Shown: positions 44,400 through 60,671 of the stretch, piece after piece
How the letters are laid out: each line of letters opens with the position of its first letter
Numbering within the stretch: position 1 is the first letter of the stretch
Assembly (NCBI GenBank): GCA_029216955.1
Contig: JANAVB010029819.1
Coordinates: 39,272,485-39,336,484, forward strand
Direction: 5' to 3'
From: Iris pallida
Taxonomy: Eukaryota; Streptophyta; Magnoliopsida; Asparagales; Iridaceae
DNA length: 64,000 nucleotides
Program-made: the position numbers and the translations under genes
The notes under the pieces: generated by a model
The model's input: the letters and a program-made list of their open reading frames with translations, nothing else
The model's database searches: none
What the model was told of the DNA's origin: nothing

Positions 44400-46344
44400 T
44401 GTCACGACCCGCACCCGCTTTTCGGATACGAGACGTGTCCAAGCCAGCCTACGCCGCAGAGTCGGCGGTAGAACGCTGTCAAGCCCGCAAGAAATAAATG
44501 CTCAAAATATAATATTTGCTGCTCATTCACATCTCTAAATTTGTTACAACAATTACAAGATTTATAATTGAAGAAAATACAAGATTTTACATTTAATGAA
44601 ACTGATACATCTGCTATCTATTTCTAGGTTGACCTCAGCATACCCAAGCCTTCCCAATGCTAAGAGTGATCGCGGCTAAACCTGAAAAATGTTGGTTTCC
44701 AGTCAGGAATGGAACAAGTACACAAACCAACGACAATACGAAAACACAATAGAATTAACAAGACATGAAAATAACATATAAGATATAAAAACTGGAAGAT
44801 AACTGATGACATGGCACGATGGAGAATAAAAGGATAAAATAAAATACAACTACCTATGTGGTATGAAATATCCGTTTCGACATGTGAACGGCTAGGGGGT
44901 AAATCCGGCACCCTGCACGTGTCGTGTGCAACTGCTATTCTCCACGAAAGACATGGAGGATAGTTCTGGGTAGTCCACATGTCTACTAAGATATTTTCCC
45001 TCCCGACAACTCCGTATGACGAGCGTGTCAACAAGCAGCAAGATATATGTATAGACATGAAATGAAAAGACTACTATGAATCGGAAAGCAATCAGAAAGT
45101 GTACTTGCCTGAGGTCCTTAGCTGGTGAAACCAATAATACTATACCACTCAATGAGCCACAATCAGTCAACACATACAGAAGTCTCCAGATGTTGAAATA
45201 AATAGTACCAATATTCTCAGAATAGTCAAATTAGCTAGGATTGCCTGTCCTTAAGTCCAATTCTGGACATAGGGGCAAAACGATAATTTCGGGCAAAACG
45301 ATGTGCGCCGTTGGACTCACTTTGCACCAAAAAGAATGCCAGAGTCAATGGTCTCTAAAGTCATCAAACTATATGTCAACAGGTTCAGTTTTTCGATACG
45401 AACCCAACCGTATGTCCAAAGTTGGATTTCGGCGGGCCGTGCACAAAATCGTCGATTGAGTAGGACCGTCGGGCCCGCAAAACGACGTTCCGATTCAACT
45501 GTCTCAAAATTGGACCAAACTTGGCATACAGGACCAGAAAAATGATACGGTCCTGTTGGCGCAAGTTTCGTCTCGATCTGACGAGCGTGCACAAAGTAAT
45601 TGAGAAACTTGCACAAAGGACGATACGGTGAATTTCGACGGATACGCATCAAATTCGTCGCGCACACGCGACCAATTTGAATTTCTGCCAAAGCCCACAC
45701 GACCATGAAGCCGTTACGCACATTTCGAAGCTTTCGGTTCGCGACTACGTCGCCCGGATTGGCGGGACACACGTCGTATCGAACAATTTTCTAGTTTTGA
45801 AAACAGAATTTTGGAAAACTTTGGGATTCGATTTCTTGACGCGTAGTCGATGATTTTCAAATCCGCAAAAAGGGTTGTGAAGCTCTATATGTTGTCTAGG
45901 ATTGCCTTCAAATAGATTTTTGAAATCATGCATGGTTTGGATGATAATTAAATGCAAAGTAGGCTAGTTCGACTGTTGTCAGTTCTGTTTTTGGGACAGG
46001 TTTCCATCGATTTTTGGATCGATATTATGGCCGATCTAGCGCATCTACACATAAATTAATTGAAAGAAAGTAAAGGCGTATATATTGGCTTCGTACCAGA
46101 GTTGGAAGATCGAGAATCGGTCGAGAGACGAGGTAGGAAACTCATCGCGAAGTCGAGCTTCCGACTGCAACCCGCTGCTGCTCACCCGCGTATATGCGCG
46201 CGCGCGGCGGCCGTCCGGCACGTCGTGGCCGCGCGCGGCGGCGTCCTAGGCTGGGGGAGGGGTCGCCGGGGACTGGTGTTGGCGCGGCGTTAGGGTTTGC
46301 GTGCACAGGGTTAGAGTTTTGATGATTTTTCCTCTCGCTTTCGT

Positions 46345-46354
46345 TATATATATA
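46345..46354 (-). promoter_or_regulatory. Probable TATA box, Gypsy-A 3' LTR
   Basis: TATATATATA in the minus-strand context AGCTTATATATATAACGAAAG, conserved near 53195 in the other LTR. Confidence 0.4.
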
Positions 46355-46613
46355 AGCTTATATATGCTGATGTTGGTTTAGTATAGGTTGTTTTCTGTTG
46401 AGCAAACTCACATGGCCTGTGGCCTATTGGCCTGATTGGCTGGCCAGGCTGAGGGATCGGGAAAGTTTTGGGGTCGACTCAGCTGGCCTAGCTTGGCCTA
46501 TGGGCCTGCTCGGCTGGCCCTTACTGCTTATTCTTTTTATCTCTATTTCTTTTTCTTTTAGCAATACATATATATTTATATGTATCTACATAAATACTTA
46601 TGTATATAAATAT

Positions 46614-46855
46614 GGGGAGGGATATTGCACCAAGGCTTATTGCATCATTATTGTACCATTTAATCTCAACCGTACAATCCATGTGATCATGTGGTTATAA
46701 AGCATGATGACATCATGGTGACATGACAACCACTTTTGAGACATATGTCACCATGATGTCATCATGCTTTATAACCACATGATCACATAGATTGTACGGT
46801 TGAGATTAAATGGTGCAATAATGTTGCAATAAGCCTTGGTGCAATATCCCTCCTC
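46614..46855. mobile_element. Hairpin MITE, Mutator-like, with 9-bp duplication and known empty site
   Basis: 242 bp, almost entirely two inverted arms of about 110 bp. Ends are GGGGAGGGATATTGCACC and, reverse-complemented, GAGGAGGGATATTGCACC. It is flanked by TATAAATAT at 46605-46613 and 46856-46864. The sister LTR has a single TATAAATAT at 53457-53465 with matching flanks and no insert, which defines the insertion exactly. A 9-bp duplication and long inverted arms fit Mutator-like MITEs. No coding capacity. Confidence 0.9.
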
Positions 46856-46931
46856 TATAAATATACCATAATGCTTATTTGTATATGAATACACATATAT
46901 CCATATACAATATATGTTTATATATATATAC

Positions 46932-47046
<115 letters not shown>

Positions 47047-47364
47047 GTACACACATGTATAGTTTATATTTATATATACATGCATATATATGATGGCATA
47101 TGCTTATAAATTGTACATCCCAATATAATAATTAAATATAATTCAATTATTGATTTATAAAAATAATAAATAGACCTTTAAATGAACACGAAGTATATAT
47201 AGCAATATACGATCCACTGTATATTGAATACCAATTGTACATTTTTTCTATAAACCTAAATAAAATCTAGGCAATAATTATTTATACAATCTAAAAATCA
47301 CTATTCAAATAAACTAAATAATAATAAAAAGAATGTTTCAAAATTTTCGGGAAGGGGAGCTACA

Positions 47365-47382
47365 AATCTACCCACCTTAAAA
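47365..47382 (-). other. Gypsy-A polypurine tract
   Basis: Minus strand TTTTAAGGTGGGTAGATT directly before TGTAGCTCC, preceded by GAGGACGAAATTA as in Gypsy-1 and Gypsy-B. Confidence 0.85.
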
Positions 47383-50300
47383 TAATTTCGTCCTCAAAAT
47401 TCTAATTCTTAACTATTCCTTAAAATTCAAAAGAACGTCTACCTTCACCTTAATTTCTTTAAATTCCTCAAAATATTTTATAACCTTCTCTAGCAATTTC
47501 GTAATTCCGAATACTGGAGGACTTCTACCCACCTTTGGTCACACTACTCCATCAAATCTTCTGTCGCTAAAACTTTATAATCTTCCAACTAACTGCTAAA
47601 ATTTCTACCAATAGATATCTTCTGTACATGGCATCTATAATCCTCTCTTATCTATCAAGCAACCCAAAATTTAATAAGCAACAAATTTACACAGGTAGCA
47701 AAAAAATTATTAATAAATTCTAATAAGCGTGACCATTTGTCGCTCTGAAATAGGAAGGACGGGAAGATAAGGAAGAATAATCGAGAGCAACTACAAAGTT
47801 TCAAGAGTAGTAGAGAGTATCCAACAATACAGCTAAAAAGGGGGTTTACGAACCACCGACTTATTTGCTAGATTGGGCTACTCTAGTTCAGTCACTTGCT
47901 AAATCAAGAACCCTTTGTTTCTTAGAGGGACTTGTAATTCGTGCAATACAGAAGTTTCGTTCTCGAAATTAATCTAAACAAGGTTCCATTAATAGAACAG
48001 AATTTGAGAAATCAAGATTGGAATCTTTTCCGTGGTTATTTAAACACACGAGCAAGGGATAAAGGTGCACTACAAGATCGTCTCGCGACTTCCAGGTAAG
48101 GGTTACGAATGTCTTCACAGTCTAAGAGATGGGGACTACATAATAGGTATAGGGACCTATTTCAATTAGTTCGATCTTATAGTCCAAATACGGTGGTATG
48201 TCTGGATGGGTTTTTACTGAGTCTTAATGGGTTCCCTAATTAGACGTCACTCGCTGGTTGAATGAACCCTGGATTTTAATCTATATTGGCTGAACAAGAT
48301 CCCAACGATAAAACTTTTCCTACTAGATTAGGGTGTCCTAGAATAGGTTTCTATCCAAGGGTTGAGCTAGTTGCCAGTCAGGTTGGTTAGCTAGGTCTCT
48401 CAAGCACAAAAATGCGCCTTCAGTGACTTTTGTGTTTAAGTAGCACATGAGGCCTCAATTGAGTGGCACGCTAGTGGCATGTGCGTAGTGGACATCGAGT
48501 AGTTCACAACCATATATTTGGTCGAAGAAATTGAGTCGAAGTTGAGTCTCTAATGGTAGTCGAGAAATATACCGGTATTATGGTAAGGGTTATAGCTAGT
48601 CCTTTTTACCTGAAAGTCGTACCATAAAAATAGAGTACAAGGGGACGGATTTGAGTGGGACATGATATACCTAGATGAAGGTGGACTCGTCTAGATCTTG
48701 TATATAAAATTTGTTGGAAGGTAGCAGCTGGTCTCGCGCTCCGAATATTAATGACACGGCCGGTAACAAAAAATGATCTAAATGGAAAGTGGGAGTCCAT
48801 GGGGCACTAACTATCATTCTAATTGAAATTATCCTAGTCAATCGGTAATCCTCCTATATCTCAAAATTGAGAAGGCTTACAGTCTACCCACCTTAGAAGT
48901 TAGGACATGGTTTTAGGAATGATGAGGTTGGAAGGATTTCAAAGCTCGAATATTGTACCTCAACTCTTGTTAATAAATAATAAGGCACGACGTACGGAAT
49001 ATGGTAGATTAAGTCGAGTCAAGGATCATTCCTCAATAAAGGGAAAACAAGGGTATACAATGACACATAGTCGATAAGATAGAGGGGTATACACGTCCAT
49101 AGTGTACAAGAGTTATCGACGGGGTAACCAACTCTAAGGCACATCATATGAAAAGGTTTCTAACAACTGAGTCATGAATTTCTATTTGTGTCAATCCTGC
49201 CAGACTATTATCACAAGGGTTCTAGTTGAAGCAAGCTTCAAACAAATGACTAGAGATCCACAACATTTGGTCTCTGGAGAATAGATAGTCTCCTAGGTTG
49301 GCATTTGGTCAAGGAAAAAGATCATAATCATTCTCGGACTCCAATGACCAGAAGATCATGATAGTAGGTTTAGGGTCGCAGAGAGGACGAGTAACTTAAA
49401 GCAAGGTTCCAGTCACAGGGCTGGCCGATGGTAGCTGCACTTGTGTATACGACTATCATAGCCGTAGGAAATACTCTTTATCTATCTATCAATTACGAGC
49501 TTTTGTCTTTCCAATTAGTGAAAGACAAAAACAATAAAAAGTTCAAGAGGGGTGTCACTGAATATAATTACGTGATTCAAAGGCGGATGTATAATTCAAG
49601 AGGAATTGTCAAAGCAGTCGCGGATGAGATCCTGGAGACATCTACATCTCAATCCACATAGGGTAATTTGATGAAGAGCGAACCAAATGCATCATGGTTG
49701 ATCAGACTATAATACACTGATTCTGATTAGACAATATGTTAGCGGGCGCCCCCAATAAACATATGTCTTGAATCAAGCTCGATAAAAGAGTAAGCTTGCA
49801 AAAACTAGGCTGTAATAGCGACATTGGTCAAGAGAGTCAAAGTATAAGTATGCGAGATTTTTGAAAGGAGGAATAAGTAGTTTTAGTTTTGGAAAAATCA
49901 AAACCTTACCTGGTGTTATTGCTTATATAGTCAATCCTACTATCTTCTATTCATAAAGGCCTTGGTCGACTAATGGGTTATGGAACTCTAAATTCTATCT
50001 TCTAGGTAAATCTATTTGTGTCAGTCAATTACCTCGTTAATAGATCACGAGGACCACAGAATGGTAGGTTGGGAGACAAGCTATTCAACTTACAAAACTT
50101 ACCTTAGTATTGGTTTTGGATCTTAGGGTCATACAGGGCAGTCCCTATCCTCTATAGTATCCTAAACTTGTAATCACGTCTGAAATTATTTTACCGAGAA
50201 TTATGCCTCGCCCGTATAATCTGGCTGCGGTAAACCCTTGGTTCCGTAATTCAGAGGTGATATGCTACCAGGTACCCTACCTTATATTGACACAAGAGTA

Positions 50301-50653
50301 TCTAAGATCTAAAGAGATCAACGAGAACATAGTTTTAGTAATGTTCCATATACTACGATTCTTTGGAATGATTTTATTTCTATGGGTTGTGACTCGCCAG
50401 TGCGCTGCTGGCTGCAGTGAACCCACACTATCCATTCTCAAACAATTGGCGACAGTGCGCTGCTGTCTAGTCATCGCAGTCATTTAATTACGCTAACTAT
50501 ATTCCTAAGGACTTCAAGAAGTTGCTAGAGATTCAGACTAGTTGACTATGATAGAAAGCATAAACCTCTACCTATAAGTCTCAATCCTTAAAGTAGAAGA
50601 TTGATCGGGGAGAAAATAACTGAAGGCAATGAAAACAAGAACATCCTAAGATT

Positions 50654-50660
<7 letters not shown>

Positions 50661-50735
<75 letters not shown>
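50661..50735. repeat. (TA)n microsatellite
   Basis: TA repeats with one extra T, inside the Gypsy-A interior. Confidence 0.97.
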
Positions 50736-50738
<3 letters not shown>

Positions 50739-51164
50739 CTGAGGTAAAACTTTGAATCAAAACTGACTTGGGATTTGTATATGAATAACAGGATTATAAA
50801 TTACAAACTAATTCTTTGTATCAAAATAGGATTCTAAAACAGGTAATTTTAACTTATGATATAAGATTTACATCTAATAAAGCAAAAGCAAATTAAACAG
50901 TTCATCAAGATCAAAGCCTTAATTCTAGGTAAGCCTAACTTACCAAGTGAATGGTATATCCACATCGGATCATATCGTCATATCAAAAGTAAGAGTGTAT
51001 CTATCGGGATCTAGCAAGCTATCTAAATTTAACAATTCTGTATCTAAATTGCATGGCTTTATCCTTAACTACCCAATGATCAAATTAATGAGGAACTCCT
51101 ATTCTTAGTCATTCTCTTAAATTATTTTAATCCTAATTGTGAATGAGCATTTCCTGGGCGCAGG

Positions 51165-51200
51165 CTCGCAGCAGTACGACTAATATGGTACTACCATGAG
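51165..51200 (-). other. Conserved leader stem-loop, Gypsy-A
   Basis: Plus-strand arms CTCGCAGCAGTAC (51165-51177) and GTACTACCATGAG (51188-51200) with a 10-base loop. On the minus-strand RNA 12 of 13 positions pair if G-U is allowed. Confidence 0.6.
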
Positions 51201-51221
51201 TTTGCATAATTTGCAAAGACT

Positions 51222-51247
51222 GACCTGCATGGGCTACCACAAAAACT
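51222..51247 (-). other. Conserved post-LTR block (primer-site position), Gypsy-A
   Basis: Minus strand: AG plus T run, then TGGTAGCCCATGCAGGTC, directly inside the 5' LTR. Differs from Gypsy-B and Gypsy-C mainly at one purine. Confidence 0.6.
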
Positions 51248-54293
<3,046 letters not shown>

Positions 54294-55169
54294 TTATCAG
54301 GGGCACCTGAGATGAGAAGCATGGCATTGACTATATCTAAAAGAGTGTGATTCTTCCTTTCAGTACTCCATTGGATTGTGGTGAATAAGGACCAGTTACC
54401 TCATGAATAATTTTGTGCTCTTCATAGAAGTTAGTCATTTCATTTGAGGCATACTCTCCACCATGATCTGATCTAATAATCTTAATCTTACTATCCAATT
54501 GGTTCTCAGCTTCAGATTTATAGACCTTGAATCTGTCTAGAACTTCATCTTTGGTCTTAAGGAGGTAGGTGTAACAATACTTTGAATGATTATCTATGAA
54601 AGTGACAAAATATTTCCTACCGTCTCGGGTTAAGACCCTATTGGAGTCACAGACGTCACTAAGGATAAGTTCTAGGAGTTCAGAATCCCTATACACAGAT
54701 TTGAAAGACAATCTTGTGTGTTTGGCTTTAACACAGATCTCACATTTGTGTTCATCATCTATAGGAGTCTTTGGTATAAGATCTAAGTTTATCATCCTTT
54801 TAATATATTCTAAATTTACATGACCTAATCAACTATGCCAAACATTTGATGATTCAACATTTACAATAAAAGAAGGATTAGAACTTTTACTTAAAATAAA
54901 AAGTTCATCTTTCACAAATCCTTTTCCAATAAATAGATCATCCTTAGAGAAAACTACTTTATTGGCCTCTATTACAATTTTGTACTCTGAGGCTACAAGA
55001 AGGGATCCACTAACAAGGTTTCTTCTGACAGACGGCACATAAAGCACATCATGAAGAGGTATAATTTTGTCTGATGTCATCTTCAGATCTATTCTTCCTC
55101 TTCCTACAATCTGTGCCGTGGAGCCATCTCCTAGAGTCACGCCTCCTCCACTTGATTCATGATAGGTTG
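54294..55169 (-). pseudogene. Copia-2 protease end and integrase, 5' part
   Basis: Minus strand. 55169-54832 encodes the post-protease segment (TLGDGSTAQIVGRG, VLYVPSVRRNLVSG) down to NVWHS, where TGA (54829-54831) replaces the expected Arg codon of WHSRLGH. The same frame continues with the integrase finger CEICVKAKHTR and the core motifs SDVCDSN, TFIDNHSKYCYTYLL, IRSDHGGEY and PQSNGV. A frameshift follows that point (ERK is lost), and the sequence meets Gypsy-A at 54293. Integrase would insert the copia cDNA. The protease active site lies on the far side of Gypsy-C, outside the window. Confidence 0.9.
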
Positions 55170-55284
55170 TGTCACGATCCGCTCCCAATTTTGGGATACG
55201 AGTTCGTGGCCAAGTCCAGGCTACGCCGCAGCATCGGCGGTAGTATGCTGTCTATGATAACAATGGTCCACAACAAGTACAACA

Positions 55285-55335
<51 letters not shown>

Positions 55336-57816
55336 TCCACAACTAAGCCAGCAATAATCACCAAAATATCTAATAGTCTCAATATCATAAATATGAAATA
55401 ATTCACTACAACTCAGAAAGTCTCTGGAATAAACCCAGATAGCAGAAATAAAATAGACAACTAAACTCCATAACTATAACTACTAACTAATGTGAATCCA
55501 TAAGGAAGAAAATATGCTAATTCGCATCAGTGCTGGAATCGGGTACGCCAGTGATGACAGGGTCGCCAACCTACTCACCGTAGACCTCGGGACAAATCTC
55601 GTCGTCTAAAGCTGAAAAATAGTTATCCAGTCAGGATTGGATCAAGATCACCATAACACTACATTACACAATATAGTATACAAGCATGAAGGAACGATAA
55701 AAGGAATTTTACTGAAGATAAATATAGACATGACATTGTATGATAATGAAAACCACTAAGACATGATAATAATATAAAGGTTGACTTGACATACCACAAA
55801 GACATGATAACAATAAGAAGGTAGACTTGACGAAAGAAGAACAATAGACAATAGAGCAACAATAATTAAGTCACGTGTACTGTGTGTTTTAGAATACCAA
55901 CTTTTAGCATGTAGACGGCCTGGGATATACGTCAGTCATATGTGTGGTGCATGACTGATATTATGCAATCAATGTATAGGGGGTCTGTATTCAATTCGTT
56001 GACCACATGCTTACTTGTTGTATTCCCCCGTCCGACTCACTCACAATACATGTCTACTAGATAAACATTAACAATACGATAAACTGTAAACAATAGGAAA
56101 CAATGAGTAAGACATGAACATGTATGTATATCCAACCGATTCTAACTCTCGTGCACAATAGTAATCATGAACAATGACAATCATGAACCATAAGGGAGTA
56201 ATAGTGAAAAAGACGACACGAAGATACATGCAGTATAAAATAAAGGAAACATAGGTCATGGTGATTTGCCTGCTCCGATAAATGATAAAGTCACAACTCA
56301 AGACGTCGTAGCCCGATCTATCCTGACACAAAAATAATCACAAGTTAGATCAACGATTCCCACTCTAAAAATCCTAGAAAGTGACTAATGAGTTAAATTA
56401 ATTAATACTATTTTAATTCTAGAGTAAATCATCTAAAACCCTATTTTAACCTATTTAATTCTGAAATAACAATTTACACACGAATATTTGGCCAAGAAAA
56501 GTCATGGTTCCAAATTTGGGACCCGTGGCTCGCAAACCGAGACATACTATTCACTAACTAGTCAAACATTATGAATTCAAAAGTTTGAGTATGCAACATC
56601 GTATATTTCAGCGTCATGAGTGCACTGGAATCGACCGTGCCGCAAAATCACGATTTGGTCAAAAGTTATCGCCATTATGGCTAACCATGACCAAATTGAT
56701 GAACCGTTGACCAAATCTGACTTCTATGAACAAAATAAAATACTAGATGAAACTCTGAATTTCTGGAAAAATTATGCGTTCTAGATCTCGGTGTCAGCTT
56801 TCCAAAACTTCAAACGGATCGTGAAATGGAGTTCGGGATCACTCGAAACCTTGAAAACCGTGCGACGCATTAATTTTTGGACAACCGACACTCAAATAAT
56901 TATTCAGAAATTCAAATCAAAATACCAGAAAAAAAATTTATATTCAGAAACCTAACCTCAATATGCTTCTAACAAATAAATTGGCGCACAAAAAGGACGT
57001 CTAGATCAACGGCAAACCCTCTGCGAAGTCGAAGAACTCTACCGAACTCTCCCACAAAAAGCTGCTGAAATTAATATAGGGTTTCAAAAATAATAAACTA
57101 TATACTATATATATAGGGGAGAGAGAGAGTCGGTGGGCTGGCTAAGTCGGCTGGGGACACGTGTTAGCCATCCCGCGGTCCCTGCCGAGATCCTACGGTT
57201 GTGGATTGGGCCGGCTTGGCCGCGGCTCCAAGCATAGCTCGGCTTGGGATTCCGTAGACGGCTCGGAGATCGAGCCTCACCCGCCCCTCTCACTGCCATG
57301 TGGGCCTGCCCCTCCCCGCTTCAGCGGCTGACGGGTGGGCCCCTCCCTGCGGCTGACTGGGTAATGATTAATAATAGGGTTTTTAATATTCAGAAAATTA
57401 AATAAAAATTAGAAAAAATCCTAAAAATTCCAAATAAATCTCAAAAAATTTCTAAAAATTCCTAGAAAAATGTAGAAAATATTTTAAGGGTTTTAGAGCC
57501 CAAATAAATTCTTTTGCCTCATAACTACTCTCGGGTGCTCTCACAGTAAATCATAGAAGCTTAGGAAAATAATAAAATTATATATAAAATTATCTAAAAA
57601 TTTTCATAAAATTCTGAAAATTCTAAAATGGTGAAATAATATACTAGGGACTATCTAGGGGCCCCAGAGACCATATACGACCTAATTTCCTTATATCTAA
57701 CCTATAGGCTTAGGCAAAAATCTTACGATCCCAAATCAATATCCTAGTTAATAATTGATTCCAACTAAAAAAAATCTCTAAAATAGAAAATAAATTCTAG
57801 GAACCCAAATGCTACA
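55170..57816 (-). repeat. Gypsy-C 3' LTR
   Basis: 2647 bp; minus-strand ends TGTAGCATTTGGG and GGATCGTGACA. A minus-strand TATA-like run lies near 57107-57116. Contains (TA)n at 55288-55333, a GC-rich segment at 57130-57360 and the conserved CCGCCGATGCTGCGGCG module near 55223-55240. Confidence 0.88.
55288..55333. repeat. (TA)n microsatellite
   Basis: About 23 TA units in the Gypsy-C LTR. Confidence 0.97.
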
Positions 57817-57833
57817 AACTATCCCCCTTAAAA
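57817..57833 (-). other. Gypsy-C polypurine tract
   Basis: Minus strand TTTTAAGGGGGATAGTT directly before TGTAGC. Confidence 0.85.
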
Positions 57834-58018
57834 GATTTTTGTTCTCAAAAATCAAAATATCACAAATAGCATAGTATAATACCTAACTCTTACAAGCAAT
57901 AATTTCTTAAGCTAAGTCACGGAGAGAGAGAATGGCTAAGAACATAAGGGAACTGATCAATAATAAGCATACTACAAACTAACTAAGCATGCATAACAAC
58001 TAAAACTAAAGAAGGCTT

Positions 58019-58835
58019 TCAAGGAAACATATATAAGTTACCTATGTCTTGGGGTTGAGTCACAGCCACAACTGCTTGTCCTTGACGTTGTGCTCCTCCA
58101 GACGGCTGTTGCAAAACTGGCTTATGAGCTTGTGCTGCAGGGCATTCTCGCACTTGGTGGTCTGGTGATCCACAAAGGAGACAAAGTCCTAACCTCTTCC
58201 TACAATGGTCCCACTTATGTCCTTCTCTTCCACAATAATTACACTTAGGCTTGGGTGGGATATGTTGTTGTTGTGGCTGGGATGATACCACCCTAGTTGG
58301 AGGATGATGTTGATGCTGGATTTGAAGGGTCGTCTGAGAAATATTAGGACGTTTTGATGGTTCTTGATGACTACCATCTCTACCTCTCTTTTGGGAAGCT
58401 ACTTTCTGTCTTAGGATAGATTCTTGACTCCTAGCTGCATTCAAGATACCTGTATAGGATGTTGGGTCTACTGACGCTGTCAAACTCTGTAACTTGTAAT
58501 TCAACCCAGAATGGAACTTCTCCGCCTTCTCTTCTTCTGTAGATACAAGAGTAGGAGCAAAACGACTCAAGCGACTGAATTCTGCATCATATTTGTCTAC
58601 TGTCATGCTCCCCTGTTCTAGTCATATGAACTGATCACGCAGCTCCTTCCGAACAGTGGTGGGGAAGAATATGGTATTGAAGAGGTCCATAAACTCTTCC
58701 CATAACATATTTTTGCCCAACCGTCTTTCTTGTGCCGCCCACCAATGATGTGCATTGTCCTTGAGCTATAATTTTACTGCTTTTATCCATTTCTTCGGTG
58801 GCAGCTCTGATGCCTCTAGTAGTGTCTCTATCTCC
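58019..58835 (-). pseudogene. Gypsy-C gag, C-terminal part
   Basis: Minus strand. From 58835: IETLLEASELPPKKW, a stop, then HHWWAAQERR, FFPTTVRKELRDQF, a second stop (near 58622), then MTVDKYDAEFSRLSRFAP from 58606. Two zinc knuckles follow at about 58150-58250 (CNYCGREGHKWDHC and LCLLCGSPDHQVREC). The frame ends at 58019 with no protease behind it. The last 588 bases are open, so the nucleocapsid part is better preserved than the capsid part. Gag would package the element RNA. Confidence 0.88.
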
Positions 58836-60522
58836 TGTCACGACCCGATCCCAAATTATTTGGTCGAACCGGTTCATGCCCAGCCTGCACCGTTGTGAAA
58901 CGACGGCAGTAAGCTGTTCTATATGCAGGTATTCACAATAATATCTATACATTTGTCACAACTCGAATATACAGAAAATTTAAAACTTTTATTCAACAAT
59001 TGAAAAGTACAACTGGAAATGAAAGAACTGAAATAAAGTGCTGAATTCAAATTGACAAACTCCAATACAATAAAACTAGAAAACTGGAAAACAACTAGCT
59101 AGGCGGTCGGCTCATTGGCCTCAGGTTCTGCGTCCTCCAAGGGGGACTCTGGCAACACCACAGGGTACAATACCGGGTCATAGTAGCTATTGTACAATAG
59201 CTCAGCATCCTCAATGACACCTAAAAATGTTGGTCTCCAGTCAGGAGAGAGCAAGTACGAATATGTATCTCACATTTCAAGTAATAATAGAAAGTGCAGG
59301 CTAAACAGTTGAAATAATATTTTCCAGCAATTTAACAATTTAAAACAATATGATTTGAATGTGTAAACGTCTATGACCGACTTGGGTTGTACAATAGCAT
59401 CTTAGCGACGCGATATGGCTTATCCCCGTGTGTAAGAGGGGTAAGCTCGTACAATCATGCAATATGAGGGGTATTGGTCGTAAACGTTACACTATTCCCC
59501 CAATCCCCACAATCAATATCAATCAATATTTGAACCCTAGGAGAGGGTTCCGTGTAGCAATGTGGTTTAAGCATGCAACATGGCAATTACTAAATAAAAT
59601 GCAAGAAAACATAACCGTAACTTGCCTTTGTTAATGACTGGAACAGGATGTCAGTACCTGGGGAGGAAGTCAAATACGTCCTTAAAATCCTACAGTTGAG
59701 AATCCTGACTTAGAAAAATAGATGAGCCAAATCTAGGTGTGCTAGTTGCAATTTCTAGAAACAGACCCTAGTCAGGTTTTAAGTTATTTAATTAATCTAA
59801 CGAAATCCGTCTAATGTCGTAAACTATATTGGTTATCAATTTACGGAATAATCGATTATTGATTTATTAGGGAAAATAGCAATTATACTTTAATTGGCAA
59901 GACTTTGTATTTTTAATAATATATATAAAACTAAGTGGTCTTTTAAGTGAGAAAATATGAAGTTGTTTAAATTATTAGGAATCTTTATTCATTAACTTAA
60001 TATGAGAAAATCTTATTAATTTTGTACAAAATAATTAATACCCAATTATAATTTATACGTCTAGCTACGCAAATAACTAACCCAGAAAAGAAATAGAAAA
60101 TCTAAGCTACATAATACAGGGTCACAGAAAAATAAAATAAAACTGGGCTTATGCCCTTACAACAAATTAATTAATAGAAAAAATACTTTAAAATAAATTT
60201 CTCGAAATTAGTAATTTTAGTAGAAAAATAGTTTTTATTTAAATAACATTTTAAAATAGAATTTATTTAATCATAATAATTTTCATAAAATATGTCTTTT
60301 AGATATTTCATAAATTATGTAGAAAATCACCTTTAAACATAGAAAATAATAAATGCACAAAAATACATTTTCTTACCAAAATATTGGTTTAAAGTTAATA
60401 TAAAAGGTTTTCGGAATTTAATATTAAATACCATTACCAAAATAACTTTTTAAATAAATATTAGTTTTTATTATATTAATTCTCCTTATAAAACCTTCTT
60501 GATCAGAAATCATCTTTAAAAG

Positions 60523-60664
<142 letters not shown>

Positions 60665-60671
60665 ATCATTT

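Larger units (their letters stand above)
47365..51247 (-). other. Gypsy-A interior: non-coding, three polypurine-like motifs
   Basis: 3.9 kb with no open frame over about 95 codons and no gag/pol motif on either strand. The plus-strand 12-mer TCTACCCACCTT (minus AAGGTGGGTAGA) occurs exactly three times: 47367-47378 at the LTR border (the working polypurine tract), 47524-47535 and 48883-48894. (TA)n at 50661-50735. The right end holds the conserved leader (51165-51247). I see nothing else assignable. Confidence 0.7.

Noticed and set aside
45317..45772. Minus-strand frames of 150-180 codons at 45317-45772 and 52079-52621 that are similar to each other.
   Set aside because: They are the same stretch of the two Gypsy-A LTRs, with different ends, and match no protein family; the similarity is LTR identity.
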